This document shows positions 1 to 7,807 of a stretch of DNA of 64,000 bases, in pieces. Each line of letters opens with the position of its first letter. Position 1 is the stretch's first letter. The notes beneath the pieces were generated by a model. It was not told the origin of the DNA. It was given only the letters and a program-made list of their open reading frames with translations, and searched no databases. The position numbers and the translations under genes were made by a program. The stretch comes from Gammaproteobacteria bacterium (GTDB taxonomy: Bacteria > Pseudomonadota > Gammaproteobacteria > Pseudomonadales > Pseudohongiellaceae): NCBI GenBank assembly GCA_029244985.1, contig JAQWQD010000041.1, forward strand, positions 119,628-183,627, in the 5' to 3' direction.

Positions 1-1
1 T

Positions 2-559
2 TGCCACACAGGTCAACCCAAACCAATATTTGAAGGGTTGAATATGCAAGGTGTTGGTCTAAATGACCCCTCATTAACTTGGGATGTCATCGGAAGGATA
101 AAAGAAGTCACTGACATGAATGTCTTTATCAAAGGTGTTGAGGTGGGAATAGATGCTTCACTCGCAGTTGAAAATGGCGCTGACGGCATCTGGGTTTCCA
201 ATCATGGTGCTCGAGCGACGGAAACTGGCAGAGGTACTATAGAATGCTTACCAGAAATCGTGAATGCTATTAACGGCAGAATCCCGGTTATTATCGATAG
301 TGGTTTTCGTCGTGGCACAGACATTTATAAAGCACTAGCAATGGGAGCTTCCGCCGTAGGCATAGGGAGACCTTATATATGGGGGCTGGGTGCTTTTGGA
401 CAAGCTGGCGTAGAAAGAGTGTTGGACTTACTGAATCGTGAACTGCTTATTACCATGCAAGGCAGTGGCACGCCGACGATTACTTCGATCGGCCCTGACT
501 ACGTGCTCGATGCGGGCCACAGAGTTCCACGAGGTCGATTAGGTCGTGAATTGCTATAA
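2..559 (+). CDS. FMN-dependent alpha-hydroxy-acid oxidase/dehydrogenase, C-terminal part (cut by window edge)
   Basis: This is the C-terminal half of an enzyme of the lactate/glycolate oxidase family, which oxidises L-2-hydroxy acids to 2-oxo acids with FMN on a TIM barrel. The frame stays open to the left edge, so the true start lies outside the window; the internal TTG at 38 is not a real start. Visible family landmarks are the FMN-contacting Lys in FIKGVE, the catalytic His in SNHGAR, an FMN-phosphate-type segment (DSGFRRGTDIYKALAMGA) and the IGRPYIWGLG strand. The usual SNHGGRQLD reads SNHGARATETGR and the usual DGGVRRG reads DSGFRRG, which places it with lactate-2-monooxygenase-like members rather than classical LldD. 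The substrate cannot be deduced. A second, more canonical family member lies at 36690-37844. Confidence 0.9.
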   Translation, partial: CHTGQPKPIFEGLNMQGVGLNDPSLTWDVIGRIKEVTDMNVFIKGVEVGIDASLAVENGADGIWVSNHGARATETGRGTIECLPEIVNAINGRIPVIIDSGFRRGTDIYKALAMGASAVGIGRPYIWGLGAFGQAGVERVLDLLNRELLITMQGSGTPTITSIGPDYVLDAGHRVPRGRLGRELL

Positions 560-576
560 GAAAATTGGCTTAATCC

Positions 577-604
577 GTCGAGCTAAGTCTAGGCTTCGCT
601 CGAC
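577..604. repeat. Inverted repeat downstream of the hydroxyacid oxidase gene
   Basis: GTCGAGC at 577-583 pairs perfectly with GCTCGAC at 598-604 across a 14-base loop, 18 bases after the oxidase stop codon. There is no T-tract, so it is not a classical intrinsic terminator. It could stabilise the 3' end of the transcript. Function is uncertain. Confidence 0.3.
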
Positions 605-696
605 AGAAACTATGAATGTAGTCAATTCGAAAAGACAGCCTCTTGCCTTCAAAGAAAATTAGAATGGAAAACCACAACATGATTTAATTGCCTGCT

Positions 697-1638
697 ATGA
701 AACATTCCCCCATCTTCATTGCCACACATGACGCAGAAGAATATGTGAAACTAATCGAATCTGAACTCGGTTCTGAGTTAGACATCACTACCGCAACGTC
801 GAAAAAAGGTTTAAAAGAGAGCTACCAAGGCCAACCAATTCTGCTCGCCCGACCCGACTATGCGGCAATAGTTTTAGAGTGTTCTCCTCCAATCAAATGG
901 ATTCAATCTACCTGGGCTGGCGTTACACCCCTAATCAAGAGCCCTTACAAGAACTATCAGCTTGCTGGCGTTAAGGGCGTATTCGGCGAGCCAATGGCTG
1001 AATTTGTAATCGGCCATGTGCTTGCCCATGAGCTAAAAATCGGATGGCGCAAAGAAATCCAAACAGATAGGCAATGGAATATGACATCAAACGGCCAACT
1101 TAGGGGTAAGACTATGGGTATCATGGGGACTGGCTCCATTGGCGAAGCCGTTGCCGATACTGCTAGGAAATTAAATATTAAGGTTATTGGGTTCAACAGC
1201 AGCGGTGAGAACACAGGAAAGTTTCAGTCGATGTATAGCACTAGTTCCTTAGAGAATTTCTTACGAGCTTGTGATTATGTAGTTGGAATTCTTCCCGATG
1301 TGCCGGCAACAACAAATCTTCTTGATGAAACGACTCTAAGCTACTTAAAGGAAACAGCGCTGCTAATTAATGTAGGGCGCGGTAATCTGATAGACGAAGA
1401 GGCATTATGCGCAGCGTTGAATGAAGAAAAGTTTGCGGCGGCAGTAATAGATGTATTCAAGAAAGAGCCTCTAGCTGAATCAAGCCCACTTTGGACTGCG
1501 TTGAATCTAAGCGTGACCTGCCACACGGCCGCTGTGAGTCTGCCTGCAAGCATTGCTGGTTTATTTATTCAAAACTATCAACGCTACTTAGCCGGCGATC
1601 CATTACTTAACTTAGTGGATTTCGAGAAAGGCTACTAG
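697..1638 (+). CDS. D-2-hydroxyacid dehydrogenase (NAD(P)-dependent, GhrA-like)
   Basis: A cytoplasmic NAD(P)H-dependent dehydrogenase expected to interconvert a 2-oxo acid and a D-2-hydroxy acid. The 313-residue product has the family's two-domain layout. The Rossmann motif GTGSIG is at about residues 144-149, followed by a variable second-strand end (FNSSG). The catalytic triad is visible: Arg228 in NVGRGN, Glu257 in FKKEPL and His276 in CHTAAV. The His box lacks the Trp often seen three residues on in GhrA. I chose the ATG at 697 over an upstream TTG at 688 because homologues begin close to the first beta strand; neither has a strong ribosome binding site. Sharing a strand with the upstream hydroxyacid oxidase suggests a common 2-hydroxy-acid theme, but the 137-base gap leaves co-transcription open. 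The exact substrate (glyoxylate, hydroxypyruvate or other) is unknown. Confidence 0.88.
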   Translation: MKHSPIFIATHDAEEYVKLIESELGSELDITTATSKKGLKESYQGQPILLARPDYAAIVLECSPPIKWIQSTWAGVTPLIKSPYKNYQLAGVKGVFGEPMAEFVIGHVLAHELKIGWRKEIQTDRQWNMTSNGQLRGKTMGIMGTGSIGEAVADTARKLNIKVIGFNSSGENTGKFQSMYSTSSLENFLRACDYVVGILPDVPATTNLLDETTLSYLKETALLINVGRGNLIDEEALCAALNEEKFAAAVIDVFKKEPLAESSPLWTALNLSVTCHTAAVSLPASIAGLFIQNYQRYLAGDPLLNLVDFEKGY

Positions 1639-1821
1639 GCTGTTAGTTAGGTATGCTGGATAACACTGCCATTGGTTCTTGTGATAAACGCACATCACTT
1701 TCCTCTAGAGTCAGATAGTATTGAGTGCAATCAATACCAGGTCTAAATACCTGTTCTCCGTCGGCAAGCACTCTAACCATTCCAGGCTCCTATTAATCAA
1801 TAATTTAGAGTCGATCGAGAC

Positions 1822-2301
1822 TTATTCTTCGATAACGGCTATTGCTTCCACTTCAACTTGCAACGCTGGGAAAACTAGGCCAGAAACACCTATTACAGTT
1901 GACGCAGGTGGTGACATCCCAGAAGGAAAATGTCGTTTACGGCCCTGGCTATAAGAAGCAACTTTCTCTCCATCGATGTCAACGATATAGCCAGTAAGCT
2001 TGACCACATCGGCAAAGCTTGCTCCAGCAGCATTCAGTTGAACTGCCATGTTGGCAAATACGATATCTACCTGCTCAGAAAATAAATTAGGTACCTCGCC
2101 GTTCCTGATTCCCACTTGACCAGAAATGTAGACAGTGGTGATGCCATCACTGGTTACAGTCGCAACTTGAGAAAATCCTTGAGTTGAGTTTAAAAACTCA
2201 GTTTCTAGTTGTGCTGCTACATTGCAATTTACAAATAGAATGGAGAGCAAAGCCCCCAGTAAAATCATCAAAAGTTTTCTAATGTGCACCTGTTTAATCA
2301 T
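1822..2301 (-). CDS. Exported RidA/YjgF-family protein lacking the catalytic Arg
   Basis: The product of 159 residues is a RidA (YjgF/YER057c/UK114) fold behind an N-terminal signal peptide (hydrophobic residues about 9-25, likely cleavage near VAA-Q at 30/31). Canonical RidA is a cytoplasmic trimer that hydrolyses reactive enamines and imines, using an Arg in a PARS-type motif. Here that segment reads SPPASTV (about 130-136), with Ala where the Arg should be, while the terminal VEVEAIAV strand is conserved. Deaminase activity is therefore unlikely, and the protein resembles the Arg-less Rid subgroups of unknown or ligand-binding function. A Cys at 26 is not in a good lipobox. It lies downstream of the cupin gene on the same strand but a terminator separates them. 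Confidence 0.88.
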   Translation of the reverse strand: MIKQVHIRKLLMILLGALLSILFVNCNVAAQLETEFLNSTQGFSQVATVTSDGITTVYISGQVGIRNGEVPNLFSEQVDIVFANMAVQLNAAGASFADVVKLTGYIVDIDGEKVASYSQGRKRHFPSGMSPPASTVIGVSGLVFPALQVEVEAIAVIEE

Positions 2302-2330
2302 CAGTTATATTCACTTGAATAAAAGATAGG

Positions 2331-2369
2331 AAAATAAAAAAGGACAGAGAGAAAAATCTCTCCGTCCTT
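2331..2369 (-). terminator. Intrinsic terminator after the cupin gene
   Basis: A 13-base stem (2340-2352 with 2357-2369, one mismatch) closes an AAAA/TTTT loop. On the minus strand it is followed directly by a T-rich run (complement of 2331-2339). It sits about 30 bases past the stop of the minus-strand cupin gene, in the right orientation to end that transcript before the RidA-like gene. Confidence 0.85.
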
Positions 2370-2397
2370 GGAAGGAATTGAATCTACTTGGTAGAAA

Positions 2398-2973
2398 TTA
2401 TTCTGTATAAGGATTCACATAGCCTATTGGTAGTACTTTTTCAGGATCTGGCCGGATACTAATCATTTCCACTCTAGCATCGACGGAGTGCCAACCATGA
2501 AAAACTCCAGCGGGAACCACTACAATATCTCCAGCTCTGACTTCTCTTACTTGCCCATCTCCCCTCGCGACTGAAGTGGAAAAACTTTCGCCCACTAATA
2601 CTTCAACAATGTCGGTATTAGCAGGAATATTGTTGCGCCCAAGCAAGGTGCCACCAGTAACTAGAACCCCTGAACCTTTAGTTATGTAGTAAACCTCAGA
2701 GACATGATTGTGAACAATTCCACTGACCGGCTCATTAGTTACTTCGATTTTGTCACGAAACAATACGCCCACTGCGACATTTGAATTCCCAATATCAACT
2801 ATCTTAACCTGACGATCTACGCGACCTTCCGGTGCATGCATGACGTTCTGCCACTCCGAATACACAATATCAGTTGCTTCGGTGATGGTTCCTTCGTGGG
2901 ATGCCGCAGTGAATACTATTAAGCCAGTTACGATAACACCCAGACTTGCGAAGAAATTTTTCAAATAGAACAT
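2398..2973 (-). CDS. Exported cupin-domain protein
   Basis: A 191-residue single-cupin protein with an N-terminal signal peptide (hydrophobic core about residues 7-24, likely cut after the TAA-S region), so it should act in the periplasm. Cupin motif 1 reads GIVHNHVSEVYYITKGSG, giving metal ligands His88, His90 and Glu93. Motif 2 reads GDIVVVPAGVFHGWH with the fourth ligand His159. All four metal ligands are present, so a metal-dependent dioxygenase, isomerase or sensor role is possible, but the fold alone does not set the reaction. The ATG at 2973 is preceded by a GAGGA ribosome binding site. The next gene upstream on the same strand is a PDLQGxW gene ending at 3031, 57 bases away, so they may be co-transcribed. 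Confidence 0.88.
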   Translation of the reverse strand: MFYLKNFFASLGVIVTGLIVFTAASHEGTITEATDIVYSEWQNVMHAPEGRVDRQVKIVDIGNSNVAVGVLFRDKIEVTNEPVSGIVHNHVSEVYYITKGSGVLVTGGTLLGRNNIPANTDIVEVLVGESFSTSVARGDGQVREVRAGDIVVVPAGVFHGWHSVDARVEMISIRPDPEKVLPIGYVNPYTE

Positions 2974-3030
2974 AAATTATTCCTCATTTTTTCTTGGCTC
3001 TTTATTCTTTTTTTTATTTTCGCTATCTAA

Positions 3031-3978
3031 TTATGTTTTTGTCGAAGCCTGAGCTTCTTGATATCGCGCACCCCGCAGCGCCCCCTCCATACTGTAGTTG
3101 CCTTCATGGCAGGCGTACTCATAAATGTGACCTGAGTCATCGAGAGTGAATGAAAACTCGCCGCGAAATGGTTCGGTATAATAGACAGGATCATTAACTG
3201 TGTATTCGTAAAATAACTCTGTCTCTGAAACACGGGTAAATCGTTCAGTCACCCGGGCTTCGGCGCTGATAAGCATTGGTCGGCCCATGGATGCTCGCTC
3301 TGGGATGGTGTCGCTGTAATGGGTAGTTTCTACGACTAGCGAATCTCCTTCCCATTTCCCGACAGAATGACCTTCGAATGTGCGAATAGCATCCGGTCGC
3401 TGTGCACCGTCCATGTGAATAACCCGCAGCGGCGAATTCTCTTCACTGACAATTGCGATCTTTTCTGGAGTTTGGACAAAACCATGAAACAATTGATAGG
3501 AAAACGCACGCATGGGCGGCGACCCCCAAGCTTCAATGCAGCGCTCCACGCCAGGGCGATCTTCAGGGCCATCAAATCCCATATTGCCTTTAAAATATTC
3601 AAACGATGAGTTTTTAATACCGTGTTCGTTATAAGGTAATATTCCATCTTCTGGATACACGATAACGGAGCTGCGATACTCTCCTTTCACAATCGCGAGT
3701 GTCTGAGGCCCAAACAGATCGATATCCGGATCCGTATTTCCTGACAATCCACCCTCATAAATTGCCTCTGCGAGTCCTGCAGCCATGTCCGGAGGTAAAA
3801 CAAGTGGCATTCCGGGTGGGCGCTCTAACATAGTGTTCCATCGAGTACTCCATATGCCTTGAAGATCCGGTTGGCCATGTTCATTTTTCGACACCTGATA
3901 GGGCTCAGCGGTTTGTGCTACCGTCAGAATACTAAAAAGACAAAAAGCAAAGACCACCATCGACTTGTATACGGCCAT
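3031..3978 (-). CDS. PDLQGxW-motif secreted protein, paralog 1 (function unknown)
   Basis: The product of 315 residues has a signal peptide (about 1-22, ending VAQTAEP) and belongs to a secreted family found six times in this window. The family has an N-terminal signature (here EHGQPDLQGIW), a central TxxMIHDARI block, a WEGDxLVVET strand and a C-terminal CHEGNY followed by RGAR. This copy keeps the first, third and fourth blocks (WEGDSLVVETTHYSD, ACHEGNYSM) but has a shortened, divergent centre (GPEDRPGVERCIEAW) and no MIHDARI block. The ATG at 3978 was chosen because AAGGAG lies six bases upstream and overlaps the TAA of the preceding paralog. An upstream extension to 4035 would overrun that gene. 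No catalytic motif is recognisable; periplasmic or surface location is inferred. Confidence 0.85.
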   Translation of the reverse strand: MAVYKSMVVFAFCLFSILTVAQTAEPYQVSKNEHGQPDLQGIWSTRWNTMLERPPGMPLVLPPDMAAGLAEAIYEGGLSGNTDPDIDLFGPQTLAIVKGEYRSSVIVYPEDGILPYNEHGIKNSSFEYFKGNMGFDGPEDRPGVERCIEAWGSPPMRAFSYQLFHGFVQTPEKIAIVSEENSPLRVIHMDGAQRPDAIRTFEGHSVGKWEGDSLVVETTHYSDTIPERASMGRPMLISAEARVTERFTRVSETELFYEYTVNDPVYYTEPFRGEFSFTLDDSGHIYEYACHEGNYSMEGALRGARYQEAQASTKT

Positions 3979-3988
3979 TCCTAACTCC

Positions 3989-5020
3989 TTAGTTACTAGC
4001 TTCCGATTCTGTCCGCTCTTCGTAGCGCGCTCCACGCATAGTGTTAATCATTCCATAGTTCCCTTCATGACAAGCGTACTCGTAGATCTGACCAGCAACT
4101 TTACTCATAGGTACGATGGCAGTAATTTTATCGGTATAAGTGGAAGGATCATCTATAGTAAATTCATAGTCCACCTGGTCGTAAGATACACGGGTAAATT
4201 TTTCCTTAAGTACCATATCAAAGTTTGTACCTCTGCTTTGAAAAGAGGTCTGCATGCCATTAAAGTTATTGGTTTCCACCACTAAAGTATCACCCTCCCA
4301 ATAGCCCCGGGAGTCACCAGCCCATAGTCTAATGTCATCACTTAATTCCGGCTTTTCAACGAGAGGCACGATGCGTGCATCGTGAATCATTTCTGTAATG
4401 ATGACGAAAGAATCTTTGCTTTGAATTATTTGCATGTTGTTATTATAGAGACTAGGCAGAAATGGCGGTCCTGCGTTAAATCCCACCAAACAACGTTCTG
4501 AAAGGCCTCGGTCTTCGGGTCCATTTTTAGCAATGCCCCCAACGATAAAGCGCACAGGTCTTTCACCACTAACATCCGGCCCTAAGCCACCCGCGATCAC
4601 TGGATTGCCTTCTACTACTTCTGGTACACGACCGTTTTCTGGGTAAACGATGTGGGAAGTTCTAACATTATCTCCTCTATTCCCCATTTCTATCCAGAAT
4701 GTGTTGTATCCCCGGGGCGTTTGACCGGCGGGCGGAGGTTCCGGATTCAAAATGAGTTCTGCTTCTTGAGCGTCGGCTCTAGCGGCCATTCTGGCTTGGC
4801 GCTCGATCTGCTCTTGCACTTGTTCTGCTGTCAGGAATTCCTGAGTGCCATAACGTTCTGACCTTTGCATTGGTGTACTTGAACTAAAATTCCAGACACC
4901 CTGAAGATCGGGCTGCCCATGTTCAGTGCGAGGAATTTCGTAGGCTCCAGCCGATTGGGCTGCTGCTGTCCCGCTGAATAAAGCGAGTAGGGAAACAATA
5001 AAGACTGGTCTGAGTTTCAT
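3989..5020 (-). CDS. PDLQGxW-motif secreted protein, paralog 2 (function unknown)
   Basis: A full-length family member of 343 residues with a signal peptide ending near AAAQS (about 22). It shows all blocks: RTEHGQPDLQGVWNF, YPENGRVPE, GPEDRGLSERC followed by GFNAGPP, a Tyr-Asn-Asn-Asn run, TEMIHDARIVPL, GDSRGYWEGDTLVVET, FTIDDPSTYTDK and YACHEGNYGM then RGAR. The two conserved cysteines (in SERC and ACHEG) could form a disulfide. The start is ATG 5020 with GGAGG nine bases upstream; an in-frame TTG at 5029 abuts the GGAGG too closely to be used. It is the first gene of a tandem pair with paralog 1 (10-base gap, stop and ribosome binding site interlocked) and is divergent from a PQQ sugar dehydrogenase, with which it shares a 239-base promoter region. 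Confidence 0.88.
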   Translation of the reverse strand: MKLRPVFIVSLLALFSGTAAAQSAGAYEIPRTEHGQPDLQGVWNFSSSTPMQRSERYGTQEFLTAEQVQEQIERQARMAARADAQEAELILNPEPPPAGQTPRGYNTFWIEMGNRGDNVRTSHIVYPENGRVPEVVEGNPVIAGGLGPDVSGERPVRFIVGGIAKNGPEDRGLSERCLVGFNAGPPFLPSLYNNNMQIIQSKDSFVIITEMIHDARIVPLVEKPELSDDIRLWAGDSRGYWEGDTLVVETNNFNGMQTSFQSRGTNFDMVLKEKFTRVSYDQVDYEFTIDDPSTYTDKITAIVPMSKVAGQIYEYACHEGNYGMINTMRGARYEERTESEASN

Positions 5021-5259
5021 TGATGGCAACCTCCGCAGGTTAAGGCTTGATAGTTAGCATAAATGCGATGGATCAAAGTATACATTAGATTTTCCGCCAC
5101 TTTACGGGAAATTACAGGGTACAATGACTACCATTCTAGATTCTTTTTGTTGCTTTCACGGCTTTGCCTTGTTCGCGAGAATTAAGAAGGTAGAAGAAAT
5201 TGATTTGGCAGCTTTCGCCTTTTATGCGAACCTGCGTTGACAACAAGGAGGAGACAACA

Positions 5260-6441
5260 ATGCTTCGTAATCTATTAAGGCTTGCCGGTAGCGGCATGCT
5301 CGCGAGTGTAATGGGCTTAGCCCAAGCCCAAACTGACGGAATTTACTATGCTGCCCACCATGATTATCGGGTAGTAGAAGTTGCCGACGGGTTATTGCAA
5401 CCCTGGTCTATGACCTGGTTGCCAGGCGGAGATATCCTAGTTACAGAAAAACCTGGACGCCTAAGAATCGTCAGAGACGGTCAACTGCTTCCTGAAGCAG
5501 TACCAGGTGTTCCTGAAGTGCTTTACCAAGGCCAGGGTGGCATGTTCGAAGTCGTTGCCCATCCCAATTTCAGTGAAAATCGGTGGGTCTACTTAAGTTA
5601 TGCCAAGCCTGTTGGTGACAGTTCCAGCACTGCCATTGTTCGCGGACGCTTCGAGAACGACCAACTAACCAATGTTGTTGAAGTTTTTACAGCCGAAGCG
5701 CTGGGATTTGGGCACTATGGCGGCAAGATAGTTTTCGATAATGATGGCTATATGTTCCTGACTCTTGGCGATCGCCAAGCGCCATCTAGAGGTGATTTAA
5801 GGGCACATCCGGCGCAGGATCGCAGTAATCATCAAGGCGTTATCGTGCGACTGAATGATGATGGCAGTGTGCCAGACGACAACCCTTTCGTGGGTGACCG
5901 CGACATACTTCCTGAAATCTGGAGTTATGGTCACCGCAGTCCGCAAGGTCTAGCGATTCACCCGGAAACTGGAGATCTCTGGATGACAGAACACGGACCT
6001 CAGGGTGGAGATGAACTGAATCGGGTTCAGCCAGGAAACAACTACGGCTGGCCAGTAATTGGCTATGGCGTTAACTACGGTTCTTCAGGCAGCCCGATTC
6101 ATGAAGGCATTGGCGAAGAAGGGATGGCTGGGCCTACTCATGTCTGGGTACCATCAATTGCCGTTTCAGGACTGATGGTTTATACCGGTGACAAATTCCC
6201 CATGTGGCATGGCAGCATTATGTCTGGCTCACTTGCAGGCGAACAACTTGCAAGGTTGCACATGAGTGACAACTACCAAGATGTAATAGTCGAAGAAACT
6301 CTGGCCTATGGCATGGGTCGTATTCGCGATGTTCGGCAAGGGCCAGACGGCTACATCTACCTAGCTATTTCAGATGGAAATGGCGGTGGTAGAGGCAATT
6401 TTGAAGAAACAGCAATTGTTAGATTAGAGCCACTTGATTAG
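5260..6441 (+). CDS. PQQ-dependent aldose sugar dehydrogenase-like protein (soluble, exported)
   Basis: The 393-residue product matches the soluble PQQ glucose/sorbosone dehydrogenase family (Asd/YliI, six-bladed propeller), which oxidises aldose sugars in the periplasm. A signal peptide spans about residues 1-24 (ending AQAQ). Family marks include PWSMTWLPGGDILVTEKPGRL near the N terminus, the active-site His in YGHRSPQGLA, TEHGPQGGDELNRVQPG with Ca/PQQ ligands, and NNYGWP. The ATG at 5260 follows AAGGAGGAG; the open frame from 5200 is not needed. A terminator follows the stop. It is flanked on both sides by PDLQGxW genes. Electron acceptor and real substrate cannot be told from sequence. 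Confidence 0.92.
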   Translation: MLRNLLRLAGSGMLASVMGLAQAQTDGIYYAAHHDYRVVEVADGLLQPWSMTWLPGGDILVTEKPGRLRIVRDGQLLPEAVPGVPEVLYQGQGGMFEVVAHPNFSENRWVYLSYAKPVGDSSSTAIVRGRFENDQLTNVVEVFTAEALGFGHYGGKIVFDNDGYMFLTLGDRQAPSRGDLRAHPAQDRSNHQGVIVRLNDDGSVPDDNPFVGDRDILPEIWSYGHRSPQGLAIHPETGDLWMTEHGPQGGDELNRVQPGNNYGWPVIGYGVNYGSSGSPIHEGIGEEGMAGPTHVWVPSIAVSGLMVYTGDKFPMWHGSIMSGSLAGEQLARLHMSDNYQDVIVEETLAYGMGRIRDVRQGPDGYIYLAISDGNGGGRGNFEETAIVRLEPLD

Positions 6442-6467
6442 ACTTTAATCTGAGGGTAAAGAATATA

Positions 6468-6496
6468 AAGGGGCTCAACTGAGTCCCTTTTTATTT
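6468..6496 (+). terminator. Intrinsic terminator after the PQQ sugar dehydrogenase
   Basis: AAGGGGCTC (6468-6476) pairs with GAGTCCCTT (6481-6489) with one G-T wobble over an AACT loop, followed directly by TTTATTT. It lies 26 bases past the stop and should separate this transcript from the next PDLQGxW gene. Confidence 0.85.
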
Positions 6497-6545
6497 GATA
6501 AGCTGCATGAATAGAAAAATTAGAATCTCTTGAAGAGGCCCTATT

Positions 6546-7553
6546 GTGAAAAGATATAAGTCTTTGACTACTACCTGTCTTGCTACCTGCTTATTAAGCT
6601 TTATTTCTGCAGCAACTGTCGCACAACCTAATTACACCGTTCCAATAACAGAATATGGACAGCCCGATCTGCAGGGGGTTTGGAACTTTGCTTCGCATAC
6701 CCCGGTACAGCGTGATGAGAGTTACGGAGACCAGCAGCATTTTACGCCAGAGGAAAATGAGGTAAACCGCGACCGCTCCATCGAATCCTTTGAAGCAAGA
6801 GCAGAGTCACACTTCGATGGTGTCGGTGGCTACAATTCGTTTTGGTATGAAAGGGCAACTATCGGATATGACCTGCGCACTTCACTCATAATTTATCCAG
6901 AAAATGGACGCATCCCTGAGATTGTAGAGGGAACAACCATGCAGCGCGGCGGAGTTAGTCAAGATTTCCCAGGTGAGCGCCCAGTGCGATTTGTAGTTGG
7001 TGGTATCGCAAAAGATGGCCCAGAAGACCGAGGTTTATCAGAGCGTTGCATAGCAGGTTTCAATGCAGGCCCTCCCTTCATGCCCAGCAGCTACAATAAT
7101 AATGTACAACTCATTCAGCATCGTGATCACATAGTTATCATGACAGAAATGATTCATGACGCTCGAATTGTGCCACTCGATAGAAACCAGGAATTAAGTG
7201 AAGACATTCGCTTGTGGTCTGGTGATTCGCGAGGCTATTGGGAGGGCAATACGCTCGTTGTAGAAACTAAAAACTTCAATGGTATGACTCAAAGTTTTAT
7301 TTCTTCGCCTTATGGGGATTCCATGGATAAATCTCTTACCGAACGTTTTACGCGCGTCAATGAATCAACTCTTGAATACGAGTTCACTGTTGACGACCCT
7401 AGCACTTTTACCGATAAAATTACTGCCATGGTTCCAATGACCAAAATAGATGGGCTTCTATATGAGTATTCTTGTCATGAGGGCAACTACGGTATGGCAA
7501 ATCTACTCCGGGGTGAACGCCGCCAGGAAATGGATGATTTGGGCGTTGATTAA
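6546..7553 (+). CDS. PDLQGxW-motif secreted protein, paralog 3 (function unknown)
   Basis: The product of 335 residues starts at a GTG (MKRYKS) and has a clear signal peptide ending near ATVAQ (about 26). All family blocks are present: TEYGQPDLQGVWNF, YPENGRIPE, GPEDRGLSERCIAGFNAGPP, TEMIHDARIVPL, GDSRGYWEGNTLVVET, FTVDDPSTFTDK and SCHEGNYGM. It is much closer to paralog 2 than to paralog 1, which suggests duplication around the sugar dehydrogenase between them. No catalytic residues are assignable. The terminator upstream implies its own promoter in 6497-6545 or read-through. Confidence 0.87.
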   Translation: MKRYKSLTTTCLATCLLSFISAATVAQPNYTVPITEYGQPDLQGVWNFASHTPVQRDESYGDQQHFTPEENEVNRDRSIESFEARAESHFDGVGGYNSFWYERATIGYDLRTSLIIYPENGRIPEIVEGTTMQRGGVSQDFPGERPVRFVVGGIAKDGPEDRGLSERCIAGFNAGPPFMPSSYNNNVQLIQHRDHIVIMTEMIHDARIVPLDRNQELSEDIRLWSGDSRGYWEGNTLVVETKNFNGMTQSFISSPYGDSMDKSLTERFTRVNESTLEYEFTVDDPSTFTDKITAMVPMTKIDGLLYEYSCHEGNYGMANLLRGERRQEMDDLGVD

Positions 7554-7807
7554 CGCTTAACGTCTTTATGCATTTATTAGCAAGTCCGCTACGTCAACCC
7601 CAATTTTCACTATCCATACAGGAGTGCACGTGGATGATTTTACTGCAGGAGAAAATAGCGATATTTGGTGGCTGAACGTAACTGATACTTGTCGAGCGAT
7701 AACAGAAAGTGTCTTGCTCTATCTTTAAGCTTTTCTCTCAACTATCTACCCACTACACTGTATTATTTGGGCTAGTCTATTACTTAACTTCAATCAGGAG
7801 ATACTAT

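Noticed and set aside
1721..1954. 77-codon plus-strand frame
   Set aside because: It runs antisense to the RidA-like gene, starts in the spacer and shows no family features.
7554..7807. Short open frames before the redoxin gene (phrases such as HVDDFTAGENSDIWWL)
   Set aside because: No start with a ribosome binding site and no similarity I recognise; could be a decayed remnant but unsupported.
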